Shown: positions 50,817-63,569 of the stretch, one piece after another
Numbering within the stretch: the stretch's first letter is position 1
How the letters are laid out: the number at the start of each line of letters is the position of its first letter
Made by a program: the position numbers and the translations under genes
Notes under the pieces: model-generated
What the model was told of the DNA's origin: nothing
Database searches by the model: none
Seen by the model: only the letters and a program-made list of their open reading frames with translations
NCBI GenBank assembly: GCA_023213395.1
Contig: CM041465.1
Location: forward strand, 47,375,741 to 47,439,740
From: Cycas panzhihuaensis
Taxonomy: Eukaryota; Cycadophyta
Direction of reading: 5' to 3'
Length of the DNA: 64,000 nt

Positions 50817-51780
50817 ATGTCATCTCAATTCAAGCAAAATGTTAACTGCATATTGAAAGGTAAAGAAAATTAGGATATATGGTACACTGGAATTAAAAAT
50901 GCTGTAAAGTATAAAGGCCTTTGGAGAGCCCACTTGCAGCCTACACCCAACACACCAACAACGGCTACAATATCTGCTTCGAGTGGATCTACCCCAACAG
51001 CTCATACAGATATTGCAGTTAAACTATAATGGGAGACAGATGATAAAAAGATTCATGCAGGAATTTTGTTGGTCATTGATCACTCCTTGCACAACTTGAT
51101 AAACGAAAAGGATCATGATACAGCCTCGAAGGCCCTAGAAGTTCTTAGAAAGAACTTTGATACAAAGTTAGATTTAGAATTTGTTCATCTTGTTTTGAAA
51201 ATGAACAAATTAAAAATGTAGAAGGGACGAGCTCATGAGACAATAAATCTCCTTTGACCAATCAAATAGGCAATTGACAAAGACTTTAAGACCCAATGCA
51301 TCACTTGGGCATTTTTGATCTAGTCATGTTTACATGTCCCTAATTATAAAAACTTGCTTGGAAGTCTTCAATCTAGTGGAACATTGAAGACACTCAACTT
51401 CGAAGAACTTGCCGAGAAGTTCATAGAATTTGACAAGACCTTTGATACAAACTTTGTAGCATCTAACTTTCTTTTAGATGTAGCCTTTGAGGTAGAAGAA
51501 TAAGTTTGCTACACAAAAAATCAAGGTCCCTCTCGTGGCAGAGGAAATAACTGAGCAAGATGAAGATGAAGAAATATGGGAAATTATCCATAAGGTCAAT
51601 CAAATCCTTAATCACAACCTCGATAGTTTCAAGGCCAAGGGCCACCTCAACAAAGAGCAAGACAGTCAGGTCAACCTAGTACTTCTTCAAGGACTGGTAA
51701 TCAAACTATTATGTGTGATCAGTGTAACTGTAAACGACACTTAGCAAAAGATTATAGAACTGCCACTTATAAGTTTGTCA
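50817..51780 (+). pseudogene. E8 gag, broken by stops
   Basis: Starts at an ATG giving MSSQFKQNVNCILKGKEN-stop-DIWYTGIKNAVKYKGLW, the copia gag N-terminus. It continues SLHNLINEKDHDTASKALEVL, NFDTKLDLEFVHLVLKMNKLKM and LLGSLQSSGTLKTLNFEELAEKFIEF. The Gln/Pro-rich tail lies in another frame. The knuckle CDQCNCKRHLAKDY (about 51713) lacks the final Cys. Seven or more stops fall at family Gln or Trp codons. Confidence 0.85.
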
Positions 51781-53400
51781 AGTTCCAACTAAAACATGGA
51801 GCTCACAATGTTGAAGAAACTTGTGAAGAATCCTTTAGTGGTACAGGTTTTGTACAAGCATACATTCAAAGAATTGAGGGATCTTCAGCATCAAATGCCA
51901 TTGACCAACCAAAGAGATACTTTGAAGCTTGGTGTGGATATATCACTTATGAATTCCCTTCACCAATGCCAAGCCCTATTGGAATTGCCAATAGTGTGGC
52001 TTCAATCGATGGACAGTGGATCATGGACACAAGAGTAACTCAACATATGACATGCAATCGAAGTCTATATCAAATATTTGACTCAAATGTTCATGGAGTT
52101 GTTTACATGGCTGATAAATCATAGTAACTTGTTGAAGGAATTAGCAACATTCGAATGAAACTCCTAGGGTTAAAAGATTTTACATTGCTTGATGTCTTAT
52201 ACATACCTAATCTCAAACAAAACCTACTCTCTTTATCTACACTTGTTTCTCATGGATTTAATCTGAATGTAACCGCAAATGACCAGACTCTTAAGGTCAT
52301 TCACCCTCCAACTAATCAGGTGGTTTTGACTAGACATCTCTCTGATAAACTCTTTCGACTAAATAGCTCTCCATCTTCTGAATCCCATTGTGCCCAAAGC
52401 CCTTATGTCGATGAAGAAATTGCATTTAATTCCATCTTGACCCATCCAACGTTGTCACCAGAAGCTCTTTGGCATGCTCGTATGGGCCATATTCATATTG
52501 ATAGACTTAGAGATCTTTCTAATACTCTTCCAAACCTTCCAAAGTTTTCCTCTAAGCCCTTTAAATGTGAAGCTTATATCATTGCCAAATCCCATTGACA
52601 ACCCTTTCCCAAAAGTCAGTGGAAATCAAGCCATCCATTACAATTGGTACACTCTGATTTGTGTAGGCCAATGCCCATTCATTCACTGAAAGGCAAGCTA
52701 TATTACATCTCTTTTATTGATGATTTCACTAGAAAAGTATGGGTAGTTTTTCTACACAAGAAAGATGAAGCATTCTGTATATTCAAGGAATTCAAAGCCC
52801 TCACTGAAAAAGAATCAAGTTATCAACTTAAATATCTTCAAACTGATAATGGTGGCGAATATACCTCACATGAGTTTGAAAGCTACCTTCGAGACAATGG
52901 CATCAAGCATCAAACAATAGTAGCAGGTACCCCACAATAAAATGGAGTTACCAAGCGCATGAATAGGATAATCACGAACATGACTCGTGCTATGTTAATA
53001 TATAAAAATGTACCTGTCTATTTATGGGCTGAAGCAATCTAGACAGCCATTTATTGTATCAATGTTATTAGCCCATCAAAGGAAGTATAATCACCTAATG
53101 CAAAGTGGTTAGGACAGGCGCCCATTATTCACTACTTTAGAATTTTTGGCTCTATATGCTATGCCCATATTCTGGATACAGATAGAAATAAACTCTAGCC
53201 AAGAGCACTTAAAGGTATCTTTGTTGGATACCCTATGGATAAGAAAGGGTATAAGGTCTTCATACCTTCATAATGAAAAATCATCGTTACCAGAGATGTC
53301 ATTTTTGTAGAGACAGAGGATTAGTTACTTAAATTAGACTCCACAGTACCCTCACGCCGCTACAATAATGTTATCAAGTATGATGTTTAGATTCTAAAAT
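51781..53400 (+). pseudogene. E8 protease and integrase
   Basis: Open frames at 51711-52124, 52155-52598 and 52644-52940. The protease box reads WIMDTRVTQHM, with catalytic Asp kept but S-G-A changed to T-R-V. Next: DVLYIPNLKQNLLSLSTL, then pre-integrase ALWHARMGHIHIDRLRDLS and FKCEAYIIAKSH (second Cys of the zinc finger now Tyr). The core reads LVHSDLCRPMPIHS, YISFIDDFTRKVW, LQTDNGGEYTS and NGVTKRMNR, where the family catalytic Glu (NGVAERMNR) is Lys. Integrase would therefore be inactive. The C-terminal segment is FRIFGSICYAHI and LKGIFVGYPMDKKGYKV. Confidence 0.9.
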
Positions 53401-53401
53401 T

Positions 53402-53414
53402 TGGGGGGGGGGGG
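53402..53414 (+). repeat. G homopolymer (about 13 bases) in E8 pol spacer
   Basis: Run of G between the integrase end and the RT start; probably slippage, and it breaks the reading frame here. Confidence 0.9.
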
Positions 53415-55366
53415 ATAGACATAAATTACTCCAAATATTGGAAGTTGACAATAGAGCCTTGGAGAATACAAGTTGTGACACTAAACAAATGAGTGCACAT
53501 CCAGCACCATCTTTTGAAGATAGCAAAGTTGACAAAGGCAAAGCCATTAGAGAAGAACCACCCTCTCCACATTCAATTGACAAAGGCAAAACAGTGGTAG
53601 AAGGACCATCTTCCTCAGGCACATCAACATCCTCCTCATAAAATAATCATTTTAATGAACATGATCAGAGCCAAGAAGTTAGAGAAATGAGGACATCATT
53701 CCCAACTCAAGGATCTCAAGAAGCCCGCCAGCTCAATAAGGACATACGACCAGATGAGGTGGGCAAAACTGGCACTCGAAGTGCCTATAGAGCAAGGATG
53801 CAGTAATCATTATATACTGAGCTTGAACCAGCAGAATTGCACCTTACTCTTAATGAAGATCCCTTAACGTACCAAGAAGCTGTAAAGCATGCAGCTTGGA
53901 GAAACTCCATGAAAGAAGAGTACCAATCTCTTATCAAGAACTGTACCTGGGAGCTCGTTGATCTACCACTTGGTAGAAAGGTAGTTCAAAATAAATGGGT
54001 GTTCAAAAATAAATATAGATCAGACGACAGCTTTGAAAAACACAAGGCGAGGTTGGTAGCTAAAGGATTTACACAAAGGGAAGACATCGACTACACTGAA
54101 GTCTTTACACCTACAACCAAGTGGCCTACAGTTAGAACTCTTGTGGCCTTGACTACTCAACAGGGTTGGAAAATCCACCAACTCGATATTAAGACTATGT
54201 TTCTCAATGGAGATCTTGAAGAAGAAATTTACATGGCTCGGCTAGAAGGATATGAGATCGAAGGTCAAGAGCATAAGATTTGTAGCCTTAGAAAGTCCTT
54301 GTATGGCCTTAAACAAGCCCCTCGCGCTTGGTTTGCCAAGTTGTCTGAAAGGATGAGGCAACTTGGATACGAGGTTTGTGACTATCAAGATATTGATGCA
54401 ACATTATTCATCAAACACCATAAAGATAAAGTCACTTATCTCATAATCTTTGTGGATGGCATGCTAGTAACGGGTAATAGTGAACAGGCAATAAGCCAGC
54501 TAAAAAAGGACCTTGGTAAAACGTTCGAATTGTCTAGCCTCAATTTGATGAAATATTACTTGGGAATTGAAGTAACATAAAAGAATGGAAAATTTTTCCT
54601 CTCCCAAGAAAAATACATCAACGATCTTCTAACCAAGTTTCAGTTAGAAGATGATCGACCAGTGATGTTACCTATGGATCCTAACACCAAACTCTCAACT
54701 GAAGGTGACACTAGGGAGACAGACGCAACACTCTATAGGAAACTTATAGGTAGTCTCATCTACACTACCAATACAAGGCCAGATATTATACACTCTGTCA
54801 GTATTCTTGTTGGTTACATGATAAATCCTAAGCAGAATCATTGGCAGGCAGCAATACAAGTGTTGAGATACTGTAAGACGACCAGCAAATATGGTCTGTT
54901 GTCTGAACCTAATTCAGACTTCAAGCTTTCTGCATACACAGAATCAGACTTTGTAACAGATAAAGATATAGGAAGATCTACATTTGGGTATGCAACATTT
55001 CTTGGAATAGCACTAATATCATGGAGATCCAGACAGCAGAAGATAGTTACAAATTCAACTACCAAAGTTGAATACATTACTGCTTCTGAGACTAGTAATG
55101 AGGTGATATGGCTGAGAAAATTATTGGAAACATTGAATATCACCCAAACAAGTCCTATGAGTCTTCATGTGGATAATCAATCAGCAATCTGCATGGCAAA
55201 AAATCATGTATTTTATAATTGTACCAAATACATAAGTACAAAAGTCCACGGGATTAGGGAACTTGTTCATGATGGCACAATTCAATTAGATTACTACCCC
55301 ATAGCAGATCAAGTGGTCGATATCTTCACCAAATCGCTGCAAAGGGTGAAGTTTGAATTATTCTGA
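53415..55366 (+). pseudogene. E8 reverse transcriptase and RNase H
   Basis: RT frame 53837-54580: YQEAVKHAAWRNSMKEEYQS, NKWVFKNKYRSDDSFEKHKA, RLVAKGFTQREDIDYTEVF, HQLDIKTMFLNGDLEEEIYM and KSLYGLKQAPRAWFAKL. The catalytic box reads FVDGMLVTG where the family has YVDDMLVTG; loss of the second Asp would abolish polymerisation. One stop (54580) separates it from RNase H 54662-55366: KLIGSLIYTTNTRPDIIHSV, TESDFVTDKDIGRSTFGYAT, STTKVEYITASETSNEVIWL and VDIFTKSLQRVKFELF. This is the longest readable pol in the window. Confidence 0.95.
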
Positions 55367-55849
55367 AGGCAGCTCGGCCTTAGAGCCTCCATCTTCGATT
55401 GATCAAAGAAGATGGTAACAGGATCATCATACGCTATTCTCTTCGTGAAAACCCCTTGTGGGTGCGGAAGAATAAGAGTAAGTCTCTACTCTATCCTCTT
55501 TGTGAAAACTCCATGTGGGCACGGAAGGATAAGGGTTGTACTTGTTTTGGAAAATCAGAACCTGTGAAAACCCAAAAGGGCATAGGGGATGACCAAATAG
55601 TATATGGAGACTTAGCAGATTAAGCTGCACATTTAAGCTACTTAGCTATTAGGCTACATCAAAGAGCCACCTTAGCTATTTTGATTTATAAAAGGGGCTA
55701 TAGACCTTAGAAAGTTCGTGGGTTTTTATTCCCCATGAGGGTTTTTCCACAAAAGTGTCATTTAGAATTTCATTGTAATAATGAGGCTTAAATGAAGACC
55801 TCATAGAATAGATTTTCTGAAAATGACCTTCCACTATAAAGGGGGGGAT
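55367..55849 (+). other. E8 3' untranslated region and polypurine tract
   Basis: Contains a 57 bp imperfect tandem duplication (55434-55490 and 55491-55547, each with TATYCTCTTYGTGAAAA). Purine tract ATAAAGGGGGGGA ends at 55848 against the LTR. Confidence 0.8.
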
Positions 55850-56161
55850 TAAAAGAGGTTAATGTATCAAGGTCATTTGTGTAGATTAATTATGTGACCT
55901 TAGGATATATTATTAGCATTAGTCTCTTAATGAAATATACTTTATGTGCATTTAGATGTAATTTTGGGTTCATATCATTAGATGGAAAAATCCTAACCCT
56001 AATGCTCACCCTCAATAAGAAAAGGAGAAATCTCAAGGAGGGAGTTATTATTCATTCTCACCTCCAAGCTTGCTCTCATATCTTATTTCATCTTTATTTT
56101 CATTCTCCATTGCCATTGTGTGCATGTGAGTGATTTATCTCCTAGATCCATCCTTCCTTCA
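55850..56161 (+). repeat. E8 3' LTR (about 312 bp)
   Basis: Partner of 48510-48821; followed by CAATT. Confidence 0.93.
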
Positions 56162-58666
56162 CAATTGACATCTAGACTAATCACAATGCATTATCATGTA
56201 GATCACACTATTTATAAGCTTAAACAACCCCATAGGCTTCAAACTCTTACAACCCTCTTACTATAATCTTCATTTAAGATGAGTGTACTCTAATGCACTA
56301 AATGAACAAATGGAAGGCTTCTAATAGGTTTAAATAAAATAATAGAGGAAAGCATGTCATACATAGTCACAATAAGGGATCCTAATACCTATTCAATATA
56401 GCTTCTACCATAAATCTGTGGGAGGCAAATACTAACCTATACTAACCTCACCATCTACATCATGGTACCTATAATATAACCTTATATGATAATTGTACAT
56501 ACCATGATAAAGATATCACTGATTTTAAGGCATCTCTTCATAGATCTTTCTATTCACACTTCAAATCTTTATCAATCACCATATCTCAGTTCCATATTAG
56601 ACTTGTTCATATATGCACCCATGTTAAACCGGCATCAAATAGTCCACAAACCTTCATGATAATATCAGTCCAACTATCAAAGCATAATGGTCTATCATAA
56701 CTAACAACCACTCATATAAGCAAATCCTGAACCTCATGTCACCTCATATACATCTAATGCAATAGAACTCAAATATAATCTAAATAAAACACACTCATTT
56801 CACTGAATAAATACATATATATATGAACTTATACAACAATCTATGCCACACCAACCAATAGTAATAGAGTTTACAACATTTTGCAGTTAAGGTATCTTAA
56901 ACAAACTTGTCTTTCTTCATCCTTTCTCACTCTCTTTCGCCCATCAACCCTTTCTTATATAACACACATGTAAAGAGGTAACTTGTAGTCAGCATCGCCT
57001 AACAAGCATGCCTCATGTCGCCTACTCTTGCCCATAACTGAAGTGTTCTTAATGCACTCTCTTCATCTAATCTTCACACCATAACATTGCCTCGATAGCT
57101 CTCTTATGTAACCACATGCAAAGAGCTTCAATTATCGACTAATATTACCCATCAATTCTCTCATGCAATCATATGCAAGAGAATGAATAATTACCTCAAA
57201 GTCACACACTCATATCCCCACAACACCATCAATGAAGTGTGCTTAATGCACTCTCTTCATCTCAATTTATCATCATATCAAAATGAAGCCTCATAAAATA
57301 TTTATGCCACTTTACCAAAAAAGGATACACTCATATATACATCATAATGTTGAATTAAATTCAGAAAAGGCATCCCATGATATCATATACCATTATATAT
57401 TTTTCAAACAAAAGGTACCAAAATGTATTAAAGTAACCTCAAAGTAAACTTTATTAATCACAATGATAAAAGGGTGACTTTAATAATAACCAAACCCTAA
57501 ATATAATCAATTAATATATTGGTTGACATTGGGTGACTTTATAAAATAGGAAATTTGATAAATATGGCTAAGTGGCTTTGTACATATCAAAAATATTTTT
57601 TTTTTTTAAATGATAGCACAACATAATATTGACGGGTGACTTCTGTAAACCAAAACATATCATGTGATATATATTATAGCCAGTAAATAGGTGACTTTAA
57701 TCAAAAAATACAGCCATGACTAACACGAGTAGACATTATTAAATAAAACTCAATGTGGTTAATTAAATTTCAATGGTTGTGACTAAATTGAATGGGCAAA
57801 AATAGATATATAACAATGACGAAAAGAACTATGGCGAAATGTATCATACATAGGCGATGCAAGAATACATAAGCAATGTAAATATTTAATATATAGAGGA
57901 ATATGCGATCAAATACATTAACTAGCAAATAAAATATAATTACATAGTAATGATATATATGTGCATAGGTTATAAATGGCTTTATATTTATTAATACTTA
58001 GTGATATAGTCAATTTGAATATGTTAAATTACTAAAAAAATATTTATGCAACTTAATATATCAAATGAACAACTGGAAAATATATCACATGTCACTATGG
58101 TGTAAATATACATTATGTAGGCAAAATAATATATTCAATTAAATCCTAAACTATTAACCAAATTATTGAAATAAATCCTTGAGTATACCTCTATATTTAT
58201 TGATTGTATTATGACTTATGACTCTACAACTAACTTATCATAGATTACAACTCTCTTAGGAGGATGTCACATTGGTAATAGGCACTTGAATAGCTTCTAC
58301 AAGGTACTAGGAGCTAAAAATAAATACTCCACAGGTGGCAAGGCTCTCTACATAGCTACAAACTTAATGGCATCTTCAAACAAAGATCTGGAACCTTTAA
58401 CAGGCTCAAACATGGTTCAAATGGCTGGCAACAAAGTAATAAGGATTGCACACTCATCCACACACATCCATAGAGCTTAAAATACCTACAAATAAAGATA
58501 GAAGGCTACTGGGATCCTCCAATGATCAGCTATACCTCTGTGGATATTTTATAGGGTCATTCGACATGCCAATCTACTTACAACAAGCTAGCATGACTTG
58601 GCACCATCGATTAGACCATCCAATAATAATCCTCTACTTATGCACGACCTTTAAGCTTGGATACCA
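56162..58666 (-). other. E7 interior, right part (leader side), with reversed primer site
   Basis: No gag or pol motif recognised on the minus strand. It contains a 28 bp direct repeat (57040-57067 and 57234-57261) and several GGGTGACTTT-like motifs between 57468 and 57695. The primer site reversed lies at 58654-58666. The open frames at 58286-58691 on + have no motif. Confidence 0.6.
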
Positions 58667-58985
58667 TGTTGGGAAATACAAATGTAAGTAAAGGTCGAAA
58701 AGATCTTTTACATCAGGTAGATCACAATAGAAAACATACAGACGATACATTAGATTACCATAGGAAACCCTTATAGGTGAAAACCCATAAAATAATATTA
58801 TTCACATTTTGATAATCTAATGATGTACATAGGATGGACTTTGATCTATATCCATAGATCTAAAGTGCCCAAATATAATTATAATTACATCGATTGGGTC
58901 ACCCATATCAAGAATATTCTACCTACATGTTAGGCACATAAATAAGCCCACTTTATATTAATCGGTATATTAACATATTCCAACA
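58667..58985 (-). repeat. E7 5' LTR (319 bp)
   Basis: In + reading begins TGTTGGGAAATACAAATG and ends ATTCCAACA, followed by TCCCT. Confidence 0.92.
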
Positions 58986-59493
58986 TCCCTTCACTAAATT
59001 AGAAGGTAAGTGACATCTCATTAAAGTTAGTGTAGGAAAATCTTTTAAAAACTTATGAAGGCAAACAAAGTCTCTTCAAAACTTATAAAGGTAACTTAGT
59101 ATTTGCATAGTTAAGACCAATGTTGTAAATGTATCATTTTAGCATAAAGACTTGAGACTTACATAAGATTGCATCAAGAAAGGGGGCTTCACAAGATAGA
59201 ATGCTTATAATAATGAATGTAAATAAGGCTAAATTTAGGGCTCAACACCATCTATTTCAAATTTTAAGTATTTTAAGATAATTTTTATTTCTTTAAGCTA
59301 AATGGTCTCTTTCTTTGGTATTATATTTAATTTTGTTAACAAAGTTAGAGAAATAAAATTATGGCTACTATTAACATCAATCAAAGAAATAAAATATTGG
59401 TTATTGATTTTACCATTTACTTATAATAAAGATATTTATTTATGTATTTTACTTTATTCAATAGAAGCATATATATGAATTTAAGGTTATGAT
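58986..59493. other. Sequence between E7 and E9, nothing recognised
   Basis: A+T-rich; no coding or repeat assigned. Begins with the E7 target copy TCCCT. Confidence 0.4.
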
Positions 59494-60022
59494 TACTAGA
59501 ATATATGATATCTTCATATATCTAATATTTACTGTAATGCTATAGACCCACATAAAATCTCACTCACTAAAACCATTAATAAATGTGATATGCATAATTA
59601 TTCATATAAACATTATATTAGATGATGAAAAAACTAAATAGATATTATAGGTTATTCTTGATATGTCATATCTATAAATATGTACACACACCATGTGAGA
59701 ACTTGAGAAAAGAAATTTGATTTAGAGATATAATTGTTTATATCATAAAAGGAGCTCTCAACTTTAACCTTTTTGCATAGTGTTTCCCAAATTAGGTTTT
59801 CCACATATAAGCCCATCATCTCTCTTATGGTGATGCTTTATCATACTTGATATGATTATACTTTATATTTCATATTATTGCTTAATATACTTATCTAACA
59901 TTACATGATTTGTATACATTCCTTATGATATAATTGATTTATCATACATCTTTGATATGCTTCCACTACATATTATAAGTATATTCTAATATCGTACCAC
60001 TATGAAATTCTAAATTCTTACA
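59494..60022 (+). repeat. E9 5' LTR (about 529 bp)
   Basis: Begins TACTAGAATATATGATATC and ends ATTCTTACA, followed by TAGTATTAGAGCCATGG (60023-60039), a degraded initiator-Met primer site. Shared landmarks with 63212-63562 include TATAGACCC, TCTATAAATATGTACACACAC and CTCTTATGGTGATGCTTTATC. Confidence 0.8.
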
Positions 60023-61411
60023 TAGTATTAGAGCCATGGTGAGAGTTTGGTTACTAGCCATGATATGAAAGATATTATGTAGGTAGCTTATGGAACCAGT
60101 ACATGAGCTAGTTTAGATAGTGATAAAGCTAGTATGAAGAGGAATTTAAATACCTAAATTTAAGTATGCTAGCAGCATATGATCAAGATCTTGGGGCATG
60201 ATAAAGATTATTTAAAACCACATATAGGAGTTAATAAAGCAGCATACAGTTGATGATTAAAGTCGTATATAGATGACTTAAAGTCATATAAAGGTTAATA
60301 GAAAATTAACAATATGTCATTTGTTGATTTATATAGATAATTATTTAAGCTATCGGTATAATATATATATAGCATATAGTCTTGATCAAGTTTGGAAAAT
60401 ATGATATAATGAAGAGAAGATAAGAGAACTATTGCTAGTAACATCCACCAATATAGGTTCACCCTCTATAGAAGTGATTAAGATTTTGAGAGACTGACTA
60501 TCTCATCTAATCTCATAATTATTAACAACTATAGTTAAGTATATTGAGTAAGGTATCAGCCACTTGATCTGTTGTGGGATAGTAATTTAAACTCATAATT
60601 ACTTCATAGGTTAATTCTAAACTCCCAACATGCTTAACTAAGAATGCCAGATCCACTGCGATTATTATAGACCCTTATAATAGGGTCTCTAATGCTGGGA
60701 ATGGGTAGTTGCCAAGCAGTATTATCTACCCATGGGAAGACACCAGAAATAGAGGCAAACACAATTATATCCCTATTTTTTTTAAATAAAGTAAAGAAGA
60801 CTATAATATTCAGCTAAGAATAAGAAAATATAGCAAAGAAGATTTAGGGTACTTTCCTAAGTGAAAGTTCTACTACTGACAGTTGTATAAATGGCAGTAT
60901 GGGTCAATAAATAGGGCAAAAAAATAACTTTCATAAAACACTTTTAAAATGATATCAAAAGAATGGTCTCGATAAGTAGATTCCAAATCTACAACTAGAA
61001 TGGATGCCATAGTGATGAGAAAATACCAGTCAAATCTCCAAGTGGCAACTAGCTTTTCTTTATGCTTTTGCTAATAACTTTTAGATCTAGAGATGATAGC
61101 CCCTGAGTCATATATCAATAAAAATCTTGTGTTAAGAGGTACCTAGTTTTCTCTATATAGATATTTATATGGTGAGAATTAAGTAAATTAATCAAATGGT
61201 AGTTGTGCAGGTTCAAGGAGCTTTTAGGGCATGAAGATGGTTGAATCATAGTTTGGTCCTTTACAAAAACATGATGAGCAGGTCGAGGTACCCCTCTAGG
61301 TAAAATTTCATCAAAATTTAAGATAAAAAAAAAAACTGACCATACAAGTGCACCAACCTGATCGTACAGTTATACAAAAAACCTCTTGCAGACTAGATCA
61401 AACCCTAAGAT
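60023..61411. other. E9 interior, left part, possibly including E10 interior
   Basis: No coding recognised on either strand. The right end, next to E10's primer site, may be interior of the minus-strand E10, but no second E10 LTR was found to mark the boundary. Confidence 0.4.
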
Positions 61412-61654
61412 GGCTTTGATACCATGTTGGATCAAGAAATCTAAATATATCAGAGATATAGGTATGAAAAATAATGAACTCACTTGATCATTATGAGAGA
61501 TTGATTACATATTTATACATAAGGTGTTTAATAACCCATTAGGGTTTTAGACTAACTAACATTGAATATTTATATTACTTAACATTAACTATTAGGAGGT
61601 GGTAGTTAGATACAATACACTAATATACTAAGGATTAGACATTATATTCTAACA
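61412..61654 (-). repeat. E10: lone minus-strand LTR (61425-61654) with primer site
   Basis: GGCTTTGATACCA (61412-61424) is the reverse complement of the copia primer site. It is followed by TGTTGGATCAAGAAATC to ATATTCTAACA, a 230 bp TG...CA unit. No partner LTR was found in the window. Confidence 0.65.
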
Positions 61655-63211
61655 AACTTTTCACTAGATTGTCAGATTCAAGTGCCATCAATTGCATTAG
61701 AAAGAGAATTTTGAAATGGTCAATATAAGTGATCATAAGGCATATTTTAAAGACTGTACAATAAAGAATTTAATAGATAAAGTTGAGTAAAGTAATTTTG
61801 AATTTATAAAATATACATTTTTTGAGATTTTCAAGAACTATTTTAATATTTTTTAATATTTTTAAATGTTCTTAAGATAATGATGATGAGATTGGTGATA
61901 GATGATGAAAGAAAATAGAAGTCTAGTTTAAATTAAATATATAAAAGCTTATTTATGATAGATTAAAGCTCAAAATTGATGAAAACTACAAGTATGGGAT
62001 ATATTTAATGATAATTTAATATGTAAATCTCAATACATATTGGACATAATGAAAATCCTCCTTAGTAGTTATTACATTTGATTTAAAGGTGTATAACACT
62101 AATTAAATGACATGTTTATCTAATTTATTAATGATAGTTAATGACACCACTTGATTTTATATTAATGAACGGCCTAGCTTATTTATAATTGATCTTAGAG
62201 AGATAAGTGGAGATGATATTATTTTTACCTATTTATGAGACATGGAAAATAAGTCTCATATATTCTTTTCTTAGAACCAAAATTAGTTATTTAAGAGTCT
62301 AGTTAATATATGATATATGCTTTTCAATGGAAATTTTGACTTAACATATATGATAAGAAGCATAGAAATACATTGTTTATATTACTTTGTTATAGCTAGC
62401 TTAACTTGGCTAGGTATTATACCCTATTCCTAAAGTTAGTATGTTTAAATTATTGACTATTGATGTTTGTATTATTTGTTGCTAAAATAAAGTTGTAGAT
62501 GTGTGCAAAAGTATAGATGAAAGTAGCACACAAGTTATTTGCTCATACATAAGAGGCAAGATGAATGAAGCTACTTTTATACAACATATAGATTGTGTTG
62601 TTATTCTCCTATATAAGAGATGAGCTTTTATGCTACTCTTATGACAACATTTTACTTAATAGTTAAGTGTTGTTTTATTTGTTGATAAATCATATATAAA
62701 AAACACATCAAAGAGAATTAATGATTACAACAACTGATTACTTACATATTTTAATAGATGGTTGTTATTTTATATGCACATTAGTAATCATTTTTATTCA
62801 TGAGATTTTTTAGATAATAGGTGGACAATATTGATTATATTGGCTTTATAGGTAAAGATATAAAGTTATTAAATAAAAGATTTTATATAAATATAATAAG
62901 TAAAAGTCATGAGATTATAATTAATTGTTTGGTTGATTGACATAGTTATACAAGTATTTTATAGGTTGAATTATCATAGTTGATCATTAATGATTATAAA
63001 TAACTATAAATAGTTACAAGTTAATTGCTTACAAGAAACAAATATGATATTTATAGGTTTATAGGTTATAAGTGATACAATTTAATTTAGTTTGATATAG
63101 CTTAATATATTTAATATAGGTTTACAAGTTCTAGCATATAAGAAAGAAAAAGGCATTAAAGACCAAGGTTGAAGACTTAAAGATTTGAAGACATTAAATA
63201 TTAAGAGGGAG
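61655..63211. other. E9 interior, right part
   Basis: A+T-rich, no open frame or motif of note. Ends with the polypurine tract TTAAGAGGGAG (63201-63211). Confidence 0.45.
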
Positions 63212-63562
63212 TATTAGAATATGTGATGTCTTTATTTATCTTATATGTAATGCAATATTATAGACCCGCCCAAATTCTCACTTGCCAAAAGTATTAATAT
63301 ATGTAATATAAATAACTATTTATGTAAACATCATATTAGATGATAAAAAATCTCAAGAGATATTATAGGCTATTTGTGAGGTGACATGTCTATAAATATG
63401 TACACACACTACTTAAGAACATGAGAAAAGGAAATTAACTTGAAGATGTAATTACTTCATATCATAAGAGGAACTCCCAACTCCAACCTTCTTCAATGTT
63501 TTTTTCTACATTGGATGTTCCATATATAAATCTATTGTCTCTCTTATGGTGATGCTTTATCG
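63212..63562 (+). repeat. E9 3' LTR, truncated by E11
   Basis: Begins TATTAGAATATGTGATGTC after the purine tract. Similarity to the left LTR ends at GATGCTTTATC (63562). Confidence 0.8.
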
Positions 63563-63569
63563 TTTTTAT

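Larger units (their letters stand above)
48510..56161 (+). mobile_element. E8: nearly complete Ty1/copia, youngest in the window
   Basis: 7.65 kb with 312 bp LTRs differing at 10 positions by hand count (about 97% identical, 9 of 10 transitions). The probable target duplication is CACTT/CAATT (4 of 5). All domains are present in order, with long open frames in integrase, RT and RNase H. Despite its youth the catalytic residues of RT and integrase are mutated and gag has stops. It interrupts E7. Confidence 0.92.
47345..58985 (-). mobile_element. E7: minus-strand Ty1/copia, internally deleted, split by E8
   Basis: Two 319 bp LTRs (47345-47663 and 58667-58985) carry a perfect target duplication TCCCT at 47340-47344 and 58986-58990. 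The primer site reversed (AGCTTGGATACCA) lies at 58654-58666, and the purine tract (AAGAGGGGA on the minus strand) lies against 47663. Without E8 it is only about 4.0 kb, too short for a full gag-pol. What remains of pol is at 47740-48340. Confidence 0.9.
59494..63562 (+). mobile_element. E9: old LTR element without recognisable coding
   Basis: Left LTR 59494-60022, primer-like site after it, interior 60023-63211, and a purine tract TTAAGAGGGAG before a partial right LTR (63212 to about 63562). The right LTR is cut by E11. The LTRs are clearly divergent with indels, so this is among the oldest elements here. No gag or pol motif was found in the interior. Confidence 0.75.
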
